Positions 26,529 through 35,307 of a DNA stretch of 39,504 nucleotides are shown here, in pieces. Under the pieces are notes generated by a model. The model did not search any database and had not been told where the DNA came from. It saw nothing but the letters and a program-made list of their open reading frames with translations. A program made the translations under genes and the position numbers. This DNA is from Blastochloris sp. (GTDB taxonomy: Bacteria; Verrucomicrobiota; Verrucomicrobiia; Methylacidiphilales; JAAUTS01): positions 1-39,504 of the forward strand of contig JAAUTS010000008.1 of NCBI GenBank assembly GCA_012031345.1. The letters are read 5' to 3'. The stretch's first letter is position 1. Each line of letters opens with the position of its first letter.

Positions 26529-26915
26529 TCAGGCCCGTGGAGGCTGGTGAGGAGGGGCGGGCTGACTGATGCCCAGGGAAAGAATGATAGAAGAAAAGTA
26601 GGCGGGCATTTCGGATGAATAACGGATGGTCCGGGAATTTACCACGAACGGGGTGGCTGCCTTCAACTCCGAGAGTTTCAATACGACTTGTTGCGGCGCC
26701 TGATCGTTCCGCGCTTTTTCCACCTCTTTACACATCCCACAGGGATGCTCTCCATCAAAGGTTTGGCTGATGCCGCGAGCCAGGCCCGATTCCGACGTAT
26801 ATTCCACCAACATTTGTGTCCAAGCCAAGCTTTGCACCACGGCAAGATGCGCCCCGCTGACATAACTCAACGCACACCAACTCAACAATAAACCCAGCTT
26901 CTTCAAGATGCTCAT
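26529..26915 (-). CDS. Small exported protein with CGMC motif, unknown function
   Basis: From the ATG at 26915 the 128-residue product starts MSILKKLGLLLSWCALSYVSG, a signal peptide or membrane anchor. It then carries HPCGMCKEVEKARN, a Cys-x2-Cys next to a His that could bind a metal, and ends in a hydrophobic helix (YFSSIILSLGI) and a Pro-rich tail. The overall pattern recalls small DUF2946-like proteins found near metal-transport genes, but identity is not established. It lies 24 bases after the COG0523 gene and upstream of the TonB receptor. Confidence 0.7.
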   Translation of the reverse strand: MSILKKLGLLLSWCALSYVSGAHLAVVQSLAWTQMLVEYTSESGLARGISQTFDGEHPCGMCKEVEKARNDQAPQQVVLKLSELKAATPFVVNSRTIRYSSEMPAYFSSIILSLGISQPAPPHQPPRA

Positions 26916-26939
26916 CTCTATCCCCGCCATTCAGATCTG

Positions 26940-27863
26940 TCAAACGTGAAGCGCGGCAGAGAGACTGGATTTCATACTTTCCACCTCCAAACCCACCCCC
27001 AGAAACACCAGCCCCGTCTCCTCCCGATCACTCTCGTATGGCCAGCATTGCCAAGCCTCCTCGCCCTCCCCCACCTTGTGAATCAAATGTAGTTGCCGGG
27101 GCGACTCCCGGAAACTGACAAATCCTTTCACACGATAAACCCCGCTCGGCAGACACTGTAGCCACTCCATCAACCTCTTCTGATCCACTGCATCCGGCAG
27201 GGATATCCAACAAGTGCTCACAGGCACGGCATGTGCCACCCGCAGCAAACCCGGCTTGACCCTGCCTCGATGCCCCTCATGCAACAGATCTCCCTCCGTT
27301 TCTCCGCGCACCGAAGTCAGAACCTGCGCCCGAGGATTGACTTCCAATACCCTTTTTTTCAAATCCTCCAACACCGCCGCCTCCACCAAATCCGCCTTGT
27401 TTAACAACACCGTGTCCGCCCAACGCCACTGCCCCCGTTCCAGCGACTTGCCAAAAATCCCTTTCCCATAATTTTTCACATCCACCAAATGCAACACCCC
27501 TTGCACCTGACACAAGCCCGGCAAATCCTCCTCCGTCAAACGATCCAGCAGATCCTCCACCTCCGCCACACCCGAAGCCTCGATCCAAACCTGGCGAATG
27601 CGACCATCCCCTGCCAGCACTCTGATTTCCCTCTGCAGATCCTTGCTCACCACACAACAGGCACAACCTCCACTCAGCGCCTTGACCGTGCCCGCTTTTC
27701 CCTTGAACACTTTCGCGTCCACATTCATCGGCCCCGCATCGTTGATGATCAACGCCGTTGTTTCCCTCGGAAAATCCGGCCTCGCAATTCTCGCCTGCAG
27801 GAAAGTGCTCTTGCCGCTGCCCAGAAATCCCGTGACCAAATGAATAGGTAGTTTTGTCTCCAT
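26940..27863 (-). CDS. COG0523 (CobW/ZNG) GTPase, short form
   Basis: The start at 27863 (METKLPIHLVTGFLGSGKST) is preferred; the frame is open to 28067 but that stretch overlaps the next gene. The 307 residues contain GFLGSGKST (12-20), INDAGPMNVDA, the metal motif CACC (67-70), EASGVAEVEDL and NKAD. The C-terminal CobW_C domain is compact (GVYRVKGFVSFRESPRQLHLIHKVGEG). It has no His-rich loop and is distant from the other two paralogs in the window, so it may serve a different client or metal. It is the second gene of the minus-strand run, 23 bases after the LytM-like gene. Confidence 0.9.
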   Translation of the reverse strand: METKLPIHLVTGFLGSGKSTFLQARIARPDFPRETTALIINDAGPMNVDAKVFKGKAGTVKALSGGCACCVVSKDLQREIRVLAGDGRIRQVWIEASGVAEVEDLLDRLTEEDLPGLCQVQGVLHLVDVKNYGKGIFGKSLERGQWRWADTVLLNKADLVEAAVLEDLKKRVLEVNPRAQVLTSVRGETEGDLLHEGHRGRVKPGLLRVAHAVPVSTCWISLPDAVDQKRLMEWLQCLPSGVYRVKGFVSFRESPRQLHLIHKVGEGEEAWQCWPYESDREETGLVFLGVGLEVESMKSSLSAALHV

Positions 27864-27886
27864 GTTTTTTTTCAAACTCCAAGCTA

Positions 27887-28519
27887 TCATCTCGACACAG
27901 AACCGCCGCGATATTTTTTCACAAAGGCACTCGGCTGAACCCAGCCGCGCAAATCCTCCAAGGTCCCCGGACTGATTCCCAAGCCCAGGCTCTCCCGCAC
28001 TTCCCATTGCAAACCCCGCTCCTGCGTCTGGTCCAGCCTGCCTAACACCTGCCCGGCCCTCACCCACTGACCCGCTGCCACATCCACCCGATCCAAGCCC
28101 GCATACATCGACTCCACCAACACCGCTCCCTCCTTGCGGACACGATGCAGCAGAATCACCGTTCCATGCCAGTCCGACCCCAAATCCTCCGCCAACAAAA
28201 CCAAGCCGCCTGCCATCGCCGCCACCTCAGCACCCGGATTTCCCGCCCGCGGCTCCATTTTCCAAATTTCCATCGTGCTGCCTTCTTCAGCAAAAGCTTG
28301 AAACAAATACGTGCCTTCACCGTCAGGAGGACTCAGCGGATAAACTGGTGTCCCCGCCTCCGGCATCACCTCCAGTAAATGGCGTTGCGCGTAGTCGGCC
28401 CATTCCAGAGCTTCTCCACGCAGGGGCTTGAACTCAAAGTCCCCCGCCAACCACGCCCAAAAAAGCCAAAGACTCAGACCCAGTCCGAGGCTGAGCTTGA
28501 CCCGTTGCCATGCTTTCAT
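27887..28519 (-). CDS. Membrane-anchored degenerate M23/LytM-like protein
   Basis: An N-terminal membrane helix (VKLSLGLGLSLWLFWAWLAG) is followed by a region with the LytM beta-sheet pattern: GTVILLHRVRKEGAVLVESMYAGLDRVDVAAGQWVRAGQVLGRL and then LQWEVRES. In active M23 peptidases these contain zinc-binding HxxxD and HxH residues. Here the last motif has lost both His (GLQWEVRES), so hydrolysis is unlikely. It may bind or regulate. The start at 28519 (MKAWQRV) is preferred to the open frame to 28555. It heads the minus-strand metal run and is divergent from the permease gene, with 44 bases between the starts. Confidence 0.7.
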   Translation of the reverse strand: MKAWQRVKLSLGLGLSLWLFWAWLAGDFEFKPLRGEALEWADYAQRHLLEVMPEAGTPVYPLSPPDGEGTYLFQAFAEEGSTMEIWKMEPRAGNPGAEVAAMAGGLVLLAEDLGSDWHGTVILLHRVRKEGAVLVESMYAGLDRVDVAAGQWVRAGQVLGRLDQTQERGLQWEVRESLGLGISPGTLEDLRGWVQPSAFVKKYRGGSVSR

Positions 28520-28563
28520 ATCGTGCAGTGTGTCATTGGGCAGAAGTTGCACCATGTATTTTT

Positions 28564-29502
28564 ATGACCGGGCGGCTTCCAGAAATTATTCTCTTATTTA
28601 TCAGCCTCTTCATTCAAGGCCTACCCTTCCTGTTGATCGGTGCCCTGGCCAGCGGTTTCGTTTCCGCCTTCCTGCCCATCCAACGCTTCATCTCCTGGGT
28701 GCCACGTCATCCTCTCAAAGCCGCACTGGCCGGAACCTTGGCTGGCCTTCTGATTCCCTCCTGTGAATGTGTGGGTCTGCCCCTCGTTCGACGCCTCTGC
28801 ATCAAAGGACTCCCTCTTTCCGCCGCACTGGCTTTCCTGTTCGCAGGTGCCTCCATCAACCCCATCGCCCTCAGCAGCACCTGGCTCGCCTTTTCCTTCG
28901 AAGGCCCCACTCAGGCCCTGCTAATCCGCTTGGGCGGTGCCGTCCTGCTCGTGCTAGCCCTCGCCCTGCTCCTCCAACGCCTCGGCCCCGTTCGCATTCT
29001 TCGTCCCGAACTCATCTCCGGCCAGGCCAATCCCAACCCTGCCAACCTCGTCCTGCCCGCCCCCTGGCTCCAAACTCGTCATCCCCGACTGGCCGTCATG
29101 TTGAACATCAGCTTCAACGATTTTTGTAACGTGGTCCTCTTTTACCTTTTCGGCAGCCTTCTCGCCGCCAGCGTCCAGGTTTTCCTCACCCCACTCCTGG
29201 GTGAAAATCTCCACGGCTCCTGGGGCATCCCTTTCATGATGAGCTCCTCCATCCTCAGCTCCATCTGTAGTTCCGCCGATGCCTTCGTGGCCAAATCCTA
29301 CCCCGGCGTCGCCCCGGCTGCCGTCTTCGCCTTCCTCTGGATCGGTCCGGTTTTGGATTTGAAGCTCCTCGTGGTCTATCGCTCTTTTTTTCAAACCCGG
29401 GCCATTGTCTTTCTGGCCACCCTCTCCATCTTGTTGGTGTTCATCATGGCCCTCCTCCTGGATCGAGTTCCCCCGGAATGGTTTCTCCTCATCCCTTGGT
29501 AG
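28564..29502 (+). CDS. PF03773 (UPF0718) family permease
   Basis: The 312-residue product is an integral membrane protein with about eight helices. It carries the family signature GLLIPSCECVGLPLVRRLCIKGLPLSAALAFLFAGASINP and, in the second half, SFNDFCNVVLFYLFGSLLAA and SSICSSADAFVAKSY. The conserved cysteines (PSCECV and SICSSAD) are thought to handle metal ions or thiol-reactive substrates in relatives such as ArsP and YcgR. The start at 28564 is used; the frame is open to 28510 but that part is not membrane-like. It is followed 12 bases later by its usual partner, a TIGR03943 protein. Confidence 0.88.
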   Translation: MTGRLPEIILLFISLFIQGLPFLLIGALASGFVSAFLPIQRFISWVPRHPLKAALAGTLAGLLIPSCECVGLPLVRRLCIKGLPLSAALAFLFAGASINPIALSSTWLAFSFEGPTQALLIRLGGAVLLVLALALLLQRLGPVRILRPELISGQANPNPANLVLPAPWLQTRHPRLAVMLNISFNDFCNVVLFYLFGSLLAASVQVFLTPLLGENLHGSWGIPFMMSSSILSSICSSADAFVAKSYPGVAPAAVFAFLWIGPVLDLKLLVVYRSFFQTRAIVFLATLSILLVFIMALLLDRVPPEWFLLIPW

Positions 29503-29514
29503 TAAGTCAACTCC

Positions 29515-30268
29515 ATGAGCCTGATCCCTCATCTCCGCTTGTTTTTGCTTCCCCTCGCCCTGGGTGCCTGGGGCTGCGTTCTGCTCCGACTCCATTTCAC
29601 GGGCCAACTCAGCCAACTGCAAAACCCCGCCTACCACCCCCTGACCTTGGCCTTCGCCCTTCTCCTCGTGGCACTCTGTCTCCTCTTCCCCCTGCTCTTC
29701 GATCCTTCCCCCCCAACGCTCTTCTCAACCCCTGTTCAGTTTATTCATTCAACCCTGCCTCTTTTTTTTACCCGTGCTCGCTTATCTAGCCCTGCCCCAG
29801 GACCTCGCCCTGACAAATCTCCTGCGTAGCCGCAGCAGCTCCCAACCTCTCAACCCCAACACGCTCCAACGTTTCCTGCCCGGAAAACCAGGGGAGCTGC
29901 GTCAACTTCTCCTGGAGCAGGGACGCGAATCGTCTCCGGGCGATCTGATCTTTCTCGACCTCCTCGAACTGGTCTATCTCGCCCAAGATCCCACCCTGCG
30001 CCCACTCTACCAAGGACGACAGGTCAGCCTCCGTGGTCAGTGGTTGGCCGAAGATGCCGAACACTTCAAAATCGCACGACTCCTCATCTTTTGCTGCGCG
30101 GCGGACGGTCGCAGCATCAGCCTCCGGGTCCATGGAACCACCCATCCGCTGGAAGACGGAACCTGGATTGAAATTCGCGGCACCCTGAATCTGGAGGATT
30201 CCCCCCACCCGATCCTGGAACTGGACCGCTACGAAGTCGTGGAAAGCCCCATCGATGCCTTCCTGTAA
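29515..30268 (+). CDS. TIGR03943 (YcgQ-like) partner of the permease (one frameshift)
   Basis: Two N-terminal hydrophobic stretches (LRLFLLPLALGAWGCVLL and LTLAFALLLVALCLLFPLLF) and a C-terminal soluble domain with VSLRGQWLAEDAEHFKIARLLIFCCAADGRSISLRVHG and WIEIRGTLNL identify the TIGR03943 family, which is regularly encoded beside PF03773 permeases. The ATG frame is broken at the T run at 29762-29769; taking out one T joins LPLFLPVLAYLALPQDLALT. The restored length is about 250 residues. Its end lies 15 bases from the convergent Fur-family gene. Function in the pair is unknown; a metal role is inferred from context. Confidence 0.85.
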
Positions 30269-30283
30269 ACAAAACTCCACCGC

Positions 30284-30658
30284 CTATTTCTGCGCGCAAC
30301 CCTCACAGGAACCGTAAAGGATGATCTCATGCCGTTTGACCTTGAACTTCTTCGGGGCCAAATCCACCACCTGATGAACACAGCCCTCCAGCTCAAACAC
30401 CCGCTGACAACTCTCACAAAGAAAATGATGATGATGCCGCCCCCGCTGCCATTCATAGTGCGGCGCGGAGCCCGGAATCTCCACCAAAACTGCTTTGCTA
30501 CCTTTCGTCAAAGTTTTTAAAGCTCGATAAACCGTGGCAATACCAAGTCCGGATTTCTTTTTTCGCGCCAACTCCCAAATCTCTTGCGCCGTCAGGGGCC
30601 TCGCAGAAGAAGCCAAGACCTGCTCCACCGCATCCCGTTGCTTGGTGGTATAGTTCAC
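30284..30658 (-). CDS. zur: Fur-family metalloregulator, probable zinc uptake regulator
   Basis: The 124-residue protein has a winged helix (about 1-75; TAQEIWELARKK, GIATVYRALKTL) and a metal/dimer domain with HHHHFLCESCQRVFELEGC and a final CEGC. The two C-x2-C pairs (81/84, 118/121) are the structural zinc site of this family, and the His cluster 75-78 with His110 fits a sensory site. It is divergent from the zinc operon across a Fur/Zur-type operator, and all neighbours are zinc genes, so Zur is preferred to Fur or PerR. The assignment rests on context more than on sequence. Confidence 0.82.
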   Translation of the reverse strand: MNYTTKQRDAVEQVLASSARPLTAQEIWELARKKKSGLGIATVYRALKTLTKGSKAVLVEIPGSAPHYEWQRGRHHHHFLCESCQRVFELEGCVHQVVDLAPKKFKVKRHEIILYGSCEGCAQK

Positions 30659-30718
30659 CCTTACACCATGACCAACTTGATCGAGGAATCAAGATTCAAG
30701 CAGGACTGATTTGATAAT

Positions 30719-30734
30719 TGATAATCTATTATCA
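30719..30734. promoter_or_regulatory. Fur/Zur-type operator
   Basis: TGATAAT-CT-ATTATCA is a perfect 7-base dyad around a two-base centre. It is extended on both sides by AT-rich matching halves (TTGATAAT before, ATTATTG after), so overlapping dimers could bind. It lies 45 bases before the PEP-CTERM ATG and 60 before the regulator ATG, so one site could control both transcripts. This is the standard type of site for Fur-family proteins; Zur rather than Fur is inferred from the genes controlled. Confidence 0.85.
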
Positions 30735-30778
30735 TTATTGTTTTGACTTCTCTCTCCTTTTTCTCTTAATTCCCATGA

Positions 30779-31555
30779 ATGAAAAACACATTCATCTCCA
30801 TATTTCTCAGCTTGGGACTCTGTGCCCTTCTTTCAACCCCGCAAGCTGGCCGCGCCCAGCTTATTTACTCCTCCGGCCATGGTGACATCGGCGTGGGCTA
30901 TGACGCTGTCAGCCAAGAATTCGAACCGCATTGGCATCTGGGTGCGGGTGCCGTCGTCGATGGAAGCCCTCTGGCTTTGGAAGAAGAATACGCAGCTGCG
31001 GATTTGAACGCCCAAACCAGTGCTACCCGCAGTTCCTCCACGGGTTTGAGTTCCATCATCGGAGTGCCGGATGGCACAACTATTTATGCTGCGGGCTCTT
31101 CCACGTATCAACCCAACCTCGGATTCGCTGTGGAAGAACTCAGCCCGCTGGACTGGACGGGAGACATCACGCTGAGCCTGACTGGATTCAGCGTTCCAAG
31201 TGGCGGCCACTTCGCCCTATACACAACCAATTTGGCAGGCACGTCCGTAGTGGATCGGATTTTCTCAACCTTTTCTCCGACATCGACTGACTTCAGCAAC
31301 AGTTTCACCATGACGCCGGGAGACCATGTTCATTTTCAATGGGGCTTCACCACACTGGGAACCTACAATCTAGAACTTACTTGGACTGGCACACACGTCC
31401 TGGATGGAACTATTTCCACCACGGATACCTTCACCGTTCAAGTTGTGCCTGAGCCGTCCACCTGGGGCCTGCTTCTTTTATCCTTGGGTGCCGCCGCTCT
31501 TTGGTCGGCACGCCGCCGGAACTCCAACCTCCCCTCCTCTGAAAACGCGCGTTGA
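30779..31555 (+). CDS. PEP-CTERM surface protein, choice-of-anchor M / TIGR03769-like
   Basis: A signal peptide (cleavage about residue 26, GRA-QLIYSS) leads into a 200-residue extracellular domain with SGHGDIGVGY (His34), FEPHWHLGAGA (His51, His53) and GDHVHFQWGFTTLGTYNLELTWTG (His183, His185). The last element strongly resembles the TIGR03769 surface domain, and the first two the choice-of-anchor M start; in Actinobacteria such proteins sit next to metal ABC transporters. The C-terminus is VPEPSTWG (PEP at 224-226), a hydrophobic helix and basic RRR, the PEP-CTERM sorting signal. It is the first gene behind the Zur-type operator. A role in capturing zinc at the surface is inferred. Confidence 0.87.
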   Translation: MKNTFISIFLSLGLCALLSTPQAGRAQLIYSSGHGDIGVGYDAVSQEFEPHWHLGAGAVVDGSPLALEEEYAAADLNAQTSATRSSSTGLSSIIGVPDGTTIYAAGSSTYQPNLGFAVEELSPLDWTGDITLSLTGFSVPSGGHFALYTTNLAGTSVVDRIFSTFSPTSTDFSNSFTMTPGDHVHFQWGFTTLGTYNLELTWTGTHVLDGTISTTDTFTVQVVPEPSTWGLLLLSLGAAALWSARRRNSNLPSSENAR

Positions 31556-31562
31556 TCCTTGC

Positions 31563-32246
31563 TTGCCCCGACACCATTGCGGCTTTACCTTAATAGAGCT
31601 GGTAGTGGCAGTTGTGATTGTTGGTATACTGGTCTCATTGCTCAGCGTTGCCGTTGGAAGTCTGCACAGGTCCGCTTTGCTAACCAAGTGCATGTCCAAC
31701 CAACGACAAATCGGCTTGGCTCTCCAACTCTTTGCCAACGAAAATGACGGAATCTTTCCCCCCACCACCCACTCCACTGGCTCGTTTAACCGCAACCAAA
31801 GCTGGATTTTTGAGCTCGCACCCTACCTGCGTGATGTGGACGAAATCCGGGTCTGTCCAGCCGACCCCACCAAAAGGCAGCAACGCATTCTCAAAACCAA
31901 CTCCACCAGCTATGTCCTCAACGATCTGGTCTTCGACACCCCCCCTTACAACCATCTGCTCATGATCCCTAAACCCTCGGAAACCATCCTGCTTTTTATT
32001 CTCAGCGAAAACCGTGCGCCCAGCATCACCCGTGATCACATCCATGGAGATGAATGGAACTCTTGGGCTGCGGCACTCAATGACATTGAGCCCGACCGGC
32101 ACCGTGCAGGTCAACGGGCTCCAGACCGCAGTAAAGGCTCCGCCAATTACCTTTTCGCCGATGGTCACGTTGAAAATATCGCCGCAGCAACTCTCAAGTC
32201 TCGCTTTGCGGCAGGAATCAATCCATCCGCCGTTCCAGAACACTGA
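31563..32246 (+). CDS. Pseudopilin-like protein with type IV prepilin cleavage motif
   Basis: The region starts just after the PEP-CTERM stop. The only plausible start is TTG at 31563, giving MPRHHCG then FTLIELVVAVVIVGILVSLLSVAV: a short basic leader, Gly-1, Phe+1, Glu+5 and the long hydrophobic helix of type II secretion and type IV prepilins. The globular part has MSNQRQIGLALQLFANENDG and ends SANYLFADGHVENIAA, the form common in Verrucomicrobia and Planctomycetes secretion-associated pseudopilins (H-X9-DG-like class). The frame is open far upstream (to 31404), but that part overlaps the previous gene. It is 227 residues long. Its presence in a zinc operon is unexpected. Confidence 0.82.
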   Translation: MPRHHCGFTLIELVVAVVIVGILVSLLSVAVGSLHRSALLTKCMSNQRQIGLALQLFANENDGIFPPTTHSTGSFNRNQSWIFELAPYLRDVDEIRVCPADPTKRQQRILKTNSTSYVLNDLVFDTPPYNHLLMIPKPSETILLFILSENRAPSITRDHIHGDEWNSWAAALNDIEPDRHRAGQRAPDRSKGSANYLFADGHVENIAAATLKSRFAAGINPSAVPEH

Positions 32247-32264
32247 GTCAAAGAACTAGCCACC

Positions 32265-33476
32265 ATGCTCCCTCTGAACAAACTACCTGTCACGGTCCTC
32301 TCCGGCTTCCTCGGGGCTGGCAAAACCACCCTCCTTAACCACGTTCTGGCCAACCGCCAGGGCCTGCGCGTCGCCGTCATCGTCAATGACATGAGCGAAG
32401 TCAACATCGACGCCGAACTGGTCAAACAGGGCAAGGCCGGACTCAGTCGCCAAGAAGAGAAACTCGTCGAAATGTCCAACGGCTGCATCTGCTGCACCCT
32501 GCGCGAAGATCTCCTGCTCGAAATCCAGCGCCTCGCCGCCGAAGGACGCTTCGACTATCTCCTGATCGAATCCACCGGCATCTCCGAACCCCTGCCCGTG
32601 GCCGAAACCTTTACCTTTGCCGATGAACAAGGCCGCAGCCTTTCCGACATCGCCCGGCTCGACACCATGGTAACAGTCGTCGATGCCCGCAACTTCCTCG
32701 ATGATTACAACGCCCGCGAAAATCTCAAAGACCGCAAACAATCCCGCGACGAAACGGACGAGCGCACCATCGTGGATCTCTTGATCGACCAGATTGAATT
32801 CGCAGATGTTTTGATCCTAAACAAAACCGACCTGGTTCAGCCTGAAGAATTGCTCAACATCAAAGCCCACCTCCGCGCTCTTAACAATGAAGCCCTTTTG
32901 GTGGAATCCACCGGCGGCAAAGTGGACTTGAAACATGTTCTCGGCACCAGACGCTTCAATTTCGAAAAAGCCTCCAACTCCCCACTCTGGCTCAAAGAGC
33001 TGCGGGGTGAGCACCAGCCGGAAACCGAAGAATACGGCATCAGCAGCTTTGTCTATCGCTCCCGCAAACCTTTCCACCCGGCCCGCTTCCATGAAGTCAT
33101 GAAACAAAAAATCCCCGGCGTCATCCGCTCCAAAGGTTTTTTCTGGCTGGCCAGTCGCATGGACTGGGCCGGAGTTTATTCCCACGCCGGGAGAATGAAG
33201 TCTGTCGAACCAGGCGGCTTCTGGTGGGCCGCCATGCCCAAGACATCATGGCCCCTGGAAAAAGAGCAGGTCGATGCCATCCTCAAAAACTGGAAAAAAC
33301 CTTTCGGGGATCGCCGTCAGGAAATCGTCTTCATCGGCCAAAACATGAATCAAGCCGCCATTACCCGCCTGCTGGACGCTGCACTTCTCAGTGAAAATGA
33401 AATGGAACTGGGAGAAGATATTTGGGCCCGCTTCCCCGACCCCCTGCCTGATTGGGAACCTCCCACCCAAGTCTGA
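32265..33476 (+). CDS. COG0523 GTPase, ZigA/YciC-like long form
   Basis: At 403 residues this is the long COG0523 form typical of Zur-controlled ZigA/YciC/ZagA proteins, which help deliver zinc when it is scarce. Motifs: GFLGAGKTT (14-22), [10 protein letters not shown] (40-49), the metal motif CICC (74-77), [22 protein letters not shown] and NKTD. In the C-terminal half are [31 protein letters not shown] and [12 protein letters not shown], all typical of this subgroup. The gene begins 18 bases after the pseudopilin gene and 62 before znuA. The frame is intact. Confidence 0.95.
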   Translation: MLPLNKLPVTVLSGFLGAGKTTLLNHVLANRQGLRVAVIVNDMSEVNIDAELVKQGKAGLSRQEEKLVEMSNGCICCTLREDLLLEIQRLAAEGRFDYLLIESTGISEPLPVAETFTFADEQGRSLSDIARLDTMVTVVDARNFLDDYNARENLKDRKQSRDETDERTIVDLLIDQIEFADVLILNKTDLVQPEELLNIKAHLRALNNEALLVESTGGKVDLKHVLGTRRFNFEKASNSPLWLKELRGEHQPETEEYGISSFVYRSRKPFHPARFHEVMKQKIPGVIRSKGFFWLASRMDWAGVYSHAGRMKSVEPGGFWWAAMPKTSWPLEKEQVDAILKNWKKPFGDRRQEIVFIGQNMNQAAITRLLDAALLSENEMELGEDIWARFPDPLPDWEPPTQV

Positions 33477-33538
33477 AGAGACCGTCTGCATAGCTCTAGT
33501 AGCATTTTACCATCAACGAAATATAACCCTACGAAAAC

Positions 33539-34464
33539 ATGAAAAATCACACCCTCAAAACACTCTGGATAATCTTGCTGACACTAACCTGTCTCGACCT
33601 TCATGCCCAAGAAAAGAAACTCAACATCATCACCTCCTTCCTGCCCCTCTACGCCCACACCAAAAGCATTGCCGGGGAAATGGCGGATGTCACCATGCTT
33701 CTGGATAAAAATACTGGGCCCCATGACTTCGCACCTAAGCCCAGTGACATTCAAAAGCTTGCCCAGGCCGATCTCTTGATTATCAACGGCCTCGGCCTCG
33801 ACTCCTGGGCTCAGGAACTTGCTGCCAAAACTGGCAACGCCAAGCTCAGAATTATCGACTCCAGCAAAGGCATACCCTTGCTCGACAGCCCGGCTGAACT
33901 TGAGTTGACCCCACACCAACATGACCATGGTCACCACCACCATCATCATGGCGAAGGTAAAACCCCCACATCTGGCTCGATCCCCAAGCCGCACAGCAAC
34001 AGGTTCAAATCATCGCCCAAGCCATGGCCCTGGCCGACCCCAAAAACGCCGCCGCCTATCAGCGCAACGCCGCCAACTACCGCGAGAAACTCCAGGCACT
34101 CGATGCCGCCTTCTCCCAGACCATGGCCACACTTCCCAAAAAAAATCTGGTTACCTTCCACGACGCCTTTCCCTACCTAGCCAAACGTTACGGCATGAAC
34201 TATATCGGCTTCATTGAAGCCTTTCCGGAAAAAGATCCCAAACCCAGCCAGCTCGCCGCCCTGGTCAAGGCCATCAAAGACAATCAAGTCACCGTGCTTT
34301 TTGCCGAAACGGGCTACTCCCCGAAACTTCTCCAGACCGTCGCCCAACAAAGCGGAGCTAAGGTTTCAGAACTTAATACCCTCGAAGTCGGCTCACCAAG
34401 CGCAGACGCCTATTTGAAAGCCATGAACCAAAATCTCGACTCCCTTAAAAAAGCTTGGCAATAA
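33539..34464 (+). CDS. znuA: Zinc ABC transporter substrate-binding protein ZnuA (one frameshift)
   Basis: ZnuA captures zinc in the periplasm for ZnuBC. A signal peptide ends LDLHAQ (about 24). Family residues are the first metal His in NTGPHDFAPKPSD (62), a His-rich loop HQHDHGHHHHHHGEG (126-140), PHIWLDP (second His), VTFHDAFPYLAKRYGM (third His), and VLFAETGYSP. The ATG frame is lost after HHGEGK. One A is missing in the run at 33959-33962; with it the reading is GKNPHIWLDPQAAQQQVQ and continues to 34464. The restored length is about 308 residues, normal for ZnuA. Confidence 0.95.
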
Positions 34465-34490
34465 GTAGTAGGCTTTACCCAGCCTGCACC

Positions 34491-35294
34491 ATGCCCTCAG
34501 ATCACTCCATCGCCTCCGATCTCCGACCCGCCCTCCTTAAGCTCCATAACCTCTCTGTCGCTTATGGAAGCGAACTGGCCGTCCAAAGCATCAACCTCAC
34601 CCTGCATCAGGGAGAAATCCTCGGACTTATCGGCCCCAACGGCGCAGGCAAATCCACCCTGCTCAAAGCCATTCTGGGCCTCGTGCCCTGCCATGAGGGG
34701 CGGATTGAGTGGTTGTCCTCACTCCGCAAAACCCAAGTCGCCTACGTGCCCCAACGTCTGGAAATCGACCTCAACATCCCCTTCACTGTGGCTGAGTTCC
34801 TATCCCTCAACACAGCGCAAAATCGCTGGTGGTTCCCCCAGACTAAAGCCGACACCCGAATCTGCCAACAACTGCAACGAGTCGATGCCCTCCACTTATC
34901 AAATAAAGCCTTGGGACATCTCTCCGGCGGTGAGTTCCAACGCGTATGCATCGCCTACGCCCTGCTGCAAAGCCCACGCCTGCTTCTACTGGACGAACCC
35001 GCCACAGGCATCGACCACACCGGTGCCCTTCTCTTGGAAGCCCTTCTGCGTAAACTGCGGGACGAGGAGGGGCTGGGCATCGTCATGATTTCCCACGACC
35101 TTCATCTGGTCGGTGATCTCTGCGACCGCGTCTGCTGCCTCAACCGACAACTCTGCTCCGTCGGCACACCGGACGAAATCATGCAGGAACATTTCCTGAG
35201 TGAAATCTACGGACGCCAACGCCTCCTGCTCTCCGCCCGCCACCTTGATCTCCGCAAGCCTCTGCCCTCATCGAACCCGAAATCCGTAACCTGA
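34491..35294 (+). CDS. znuC: Zinc ABC transporter ATP-binding protein ZnuC
   Basis: ZnuC hydrolyses ATP to drive zinc import through ZnuB. In the 267 residues: GLIGPNGAGKST (Walker A), YVPQRLEID (Q loop), LGHLSGGEFQRVCIAYAL (signature), LLLLDEPATGID (Walker B and D loop) and MISHDLHLV (His switch). The start at 34491 (MPSDHSIASD) is preferred; the frame opens at 34455 inside the end of znuA. Gaps are 26 bases to znuA and 13 to znuB. Confidence 0.95.
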   Translation: MPSDHSIASDLRPALLKLHNLSVAYGSELAVQSINLTLHQGEILGLIGPNGAGKSTLLKAILGLVPCHEGRIEWLSSLRKTQVAYVPQRLEIDLNIPFTVAEFLSLNTAQNRWWFPQTKADTRICQQLQRVDALHLSNKALGHLSGGEFQRVCIAYALLQSPRLLLLDEPATGIDHTGALLLEALLRKLRDEEGLGIVMISHDLHLVGDLCDRVCCLNRQLCSVGTPDEIMQEHFLSEIYGRQRLLLSARHLDLRKPLPSSNPKSVT

Positions 35295-35307
35295 ACCCGT
35301 AACTTTC

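Noticed and set aside
27863-28067. 68-residue N-terminal extension of the second COG0523 GTPase
   Set aside because: It overlaps the LytM-like gene in another frame and is Gly-rich shadow sequence; the GTPase domain begins at METKLPIHLVTG.
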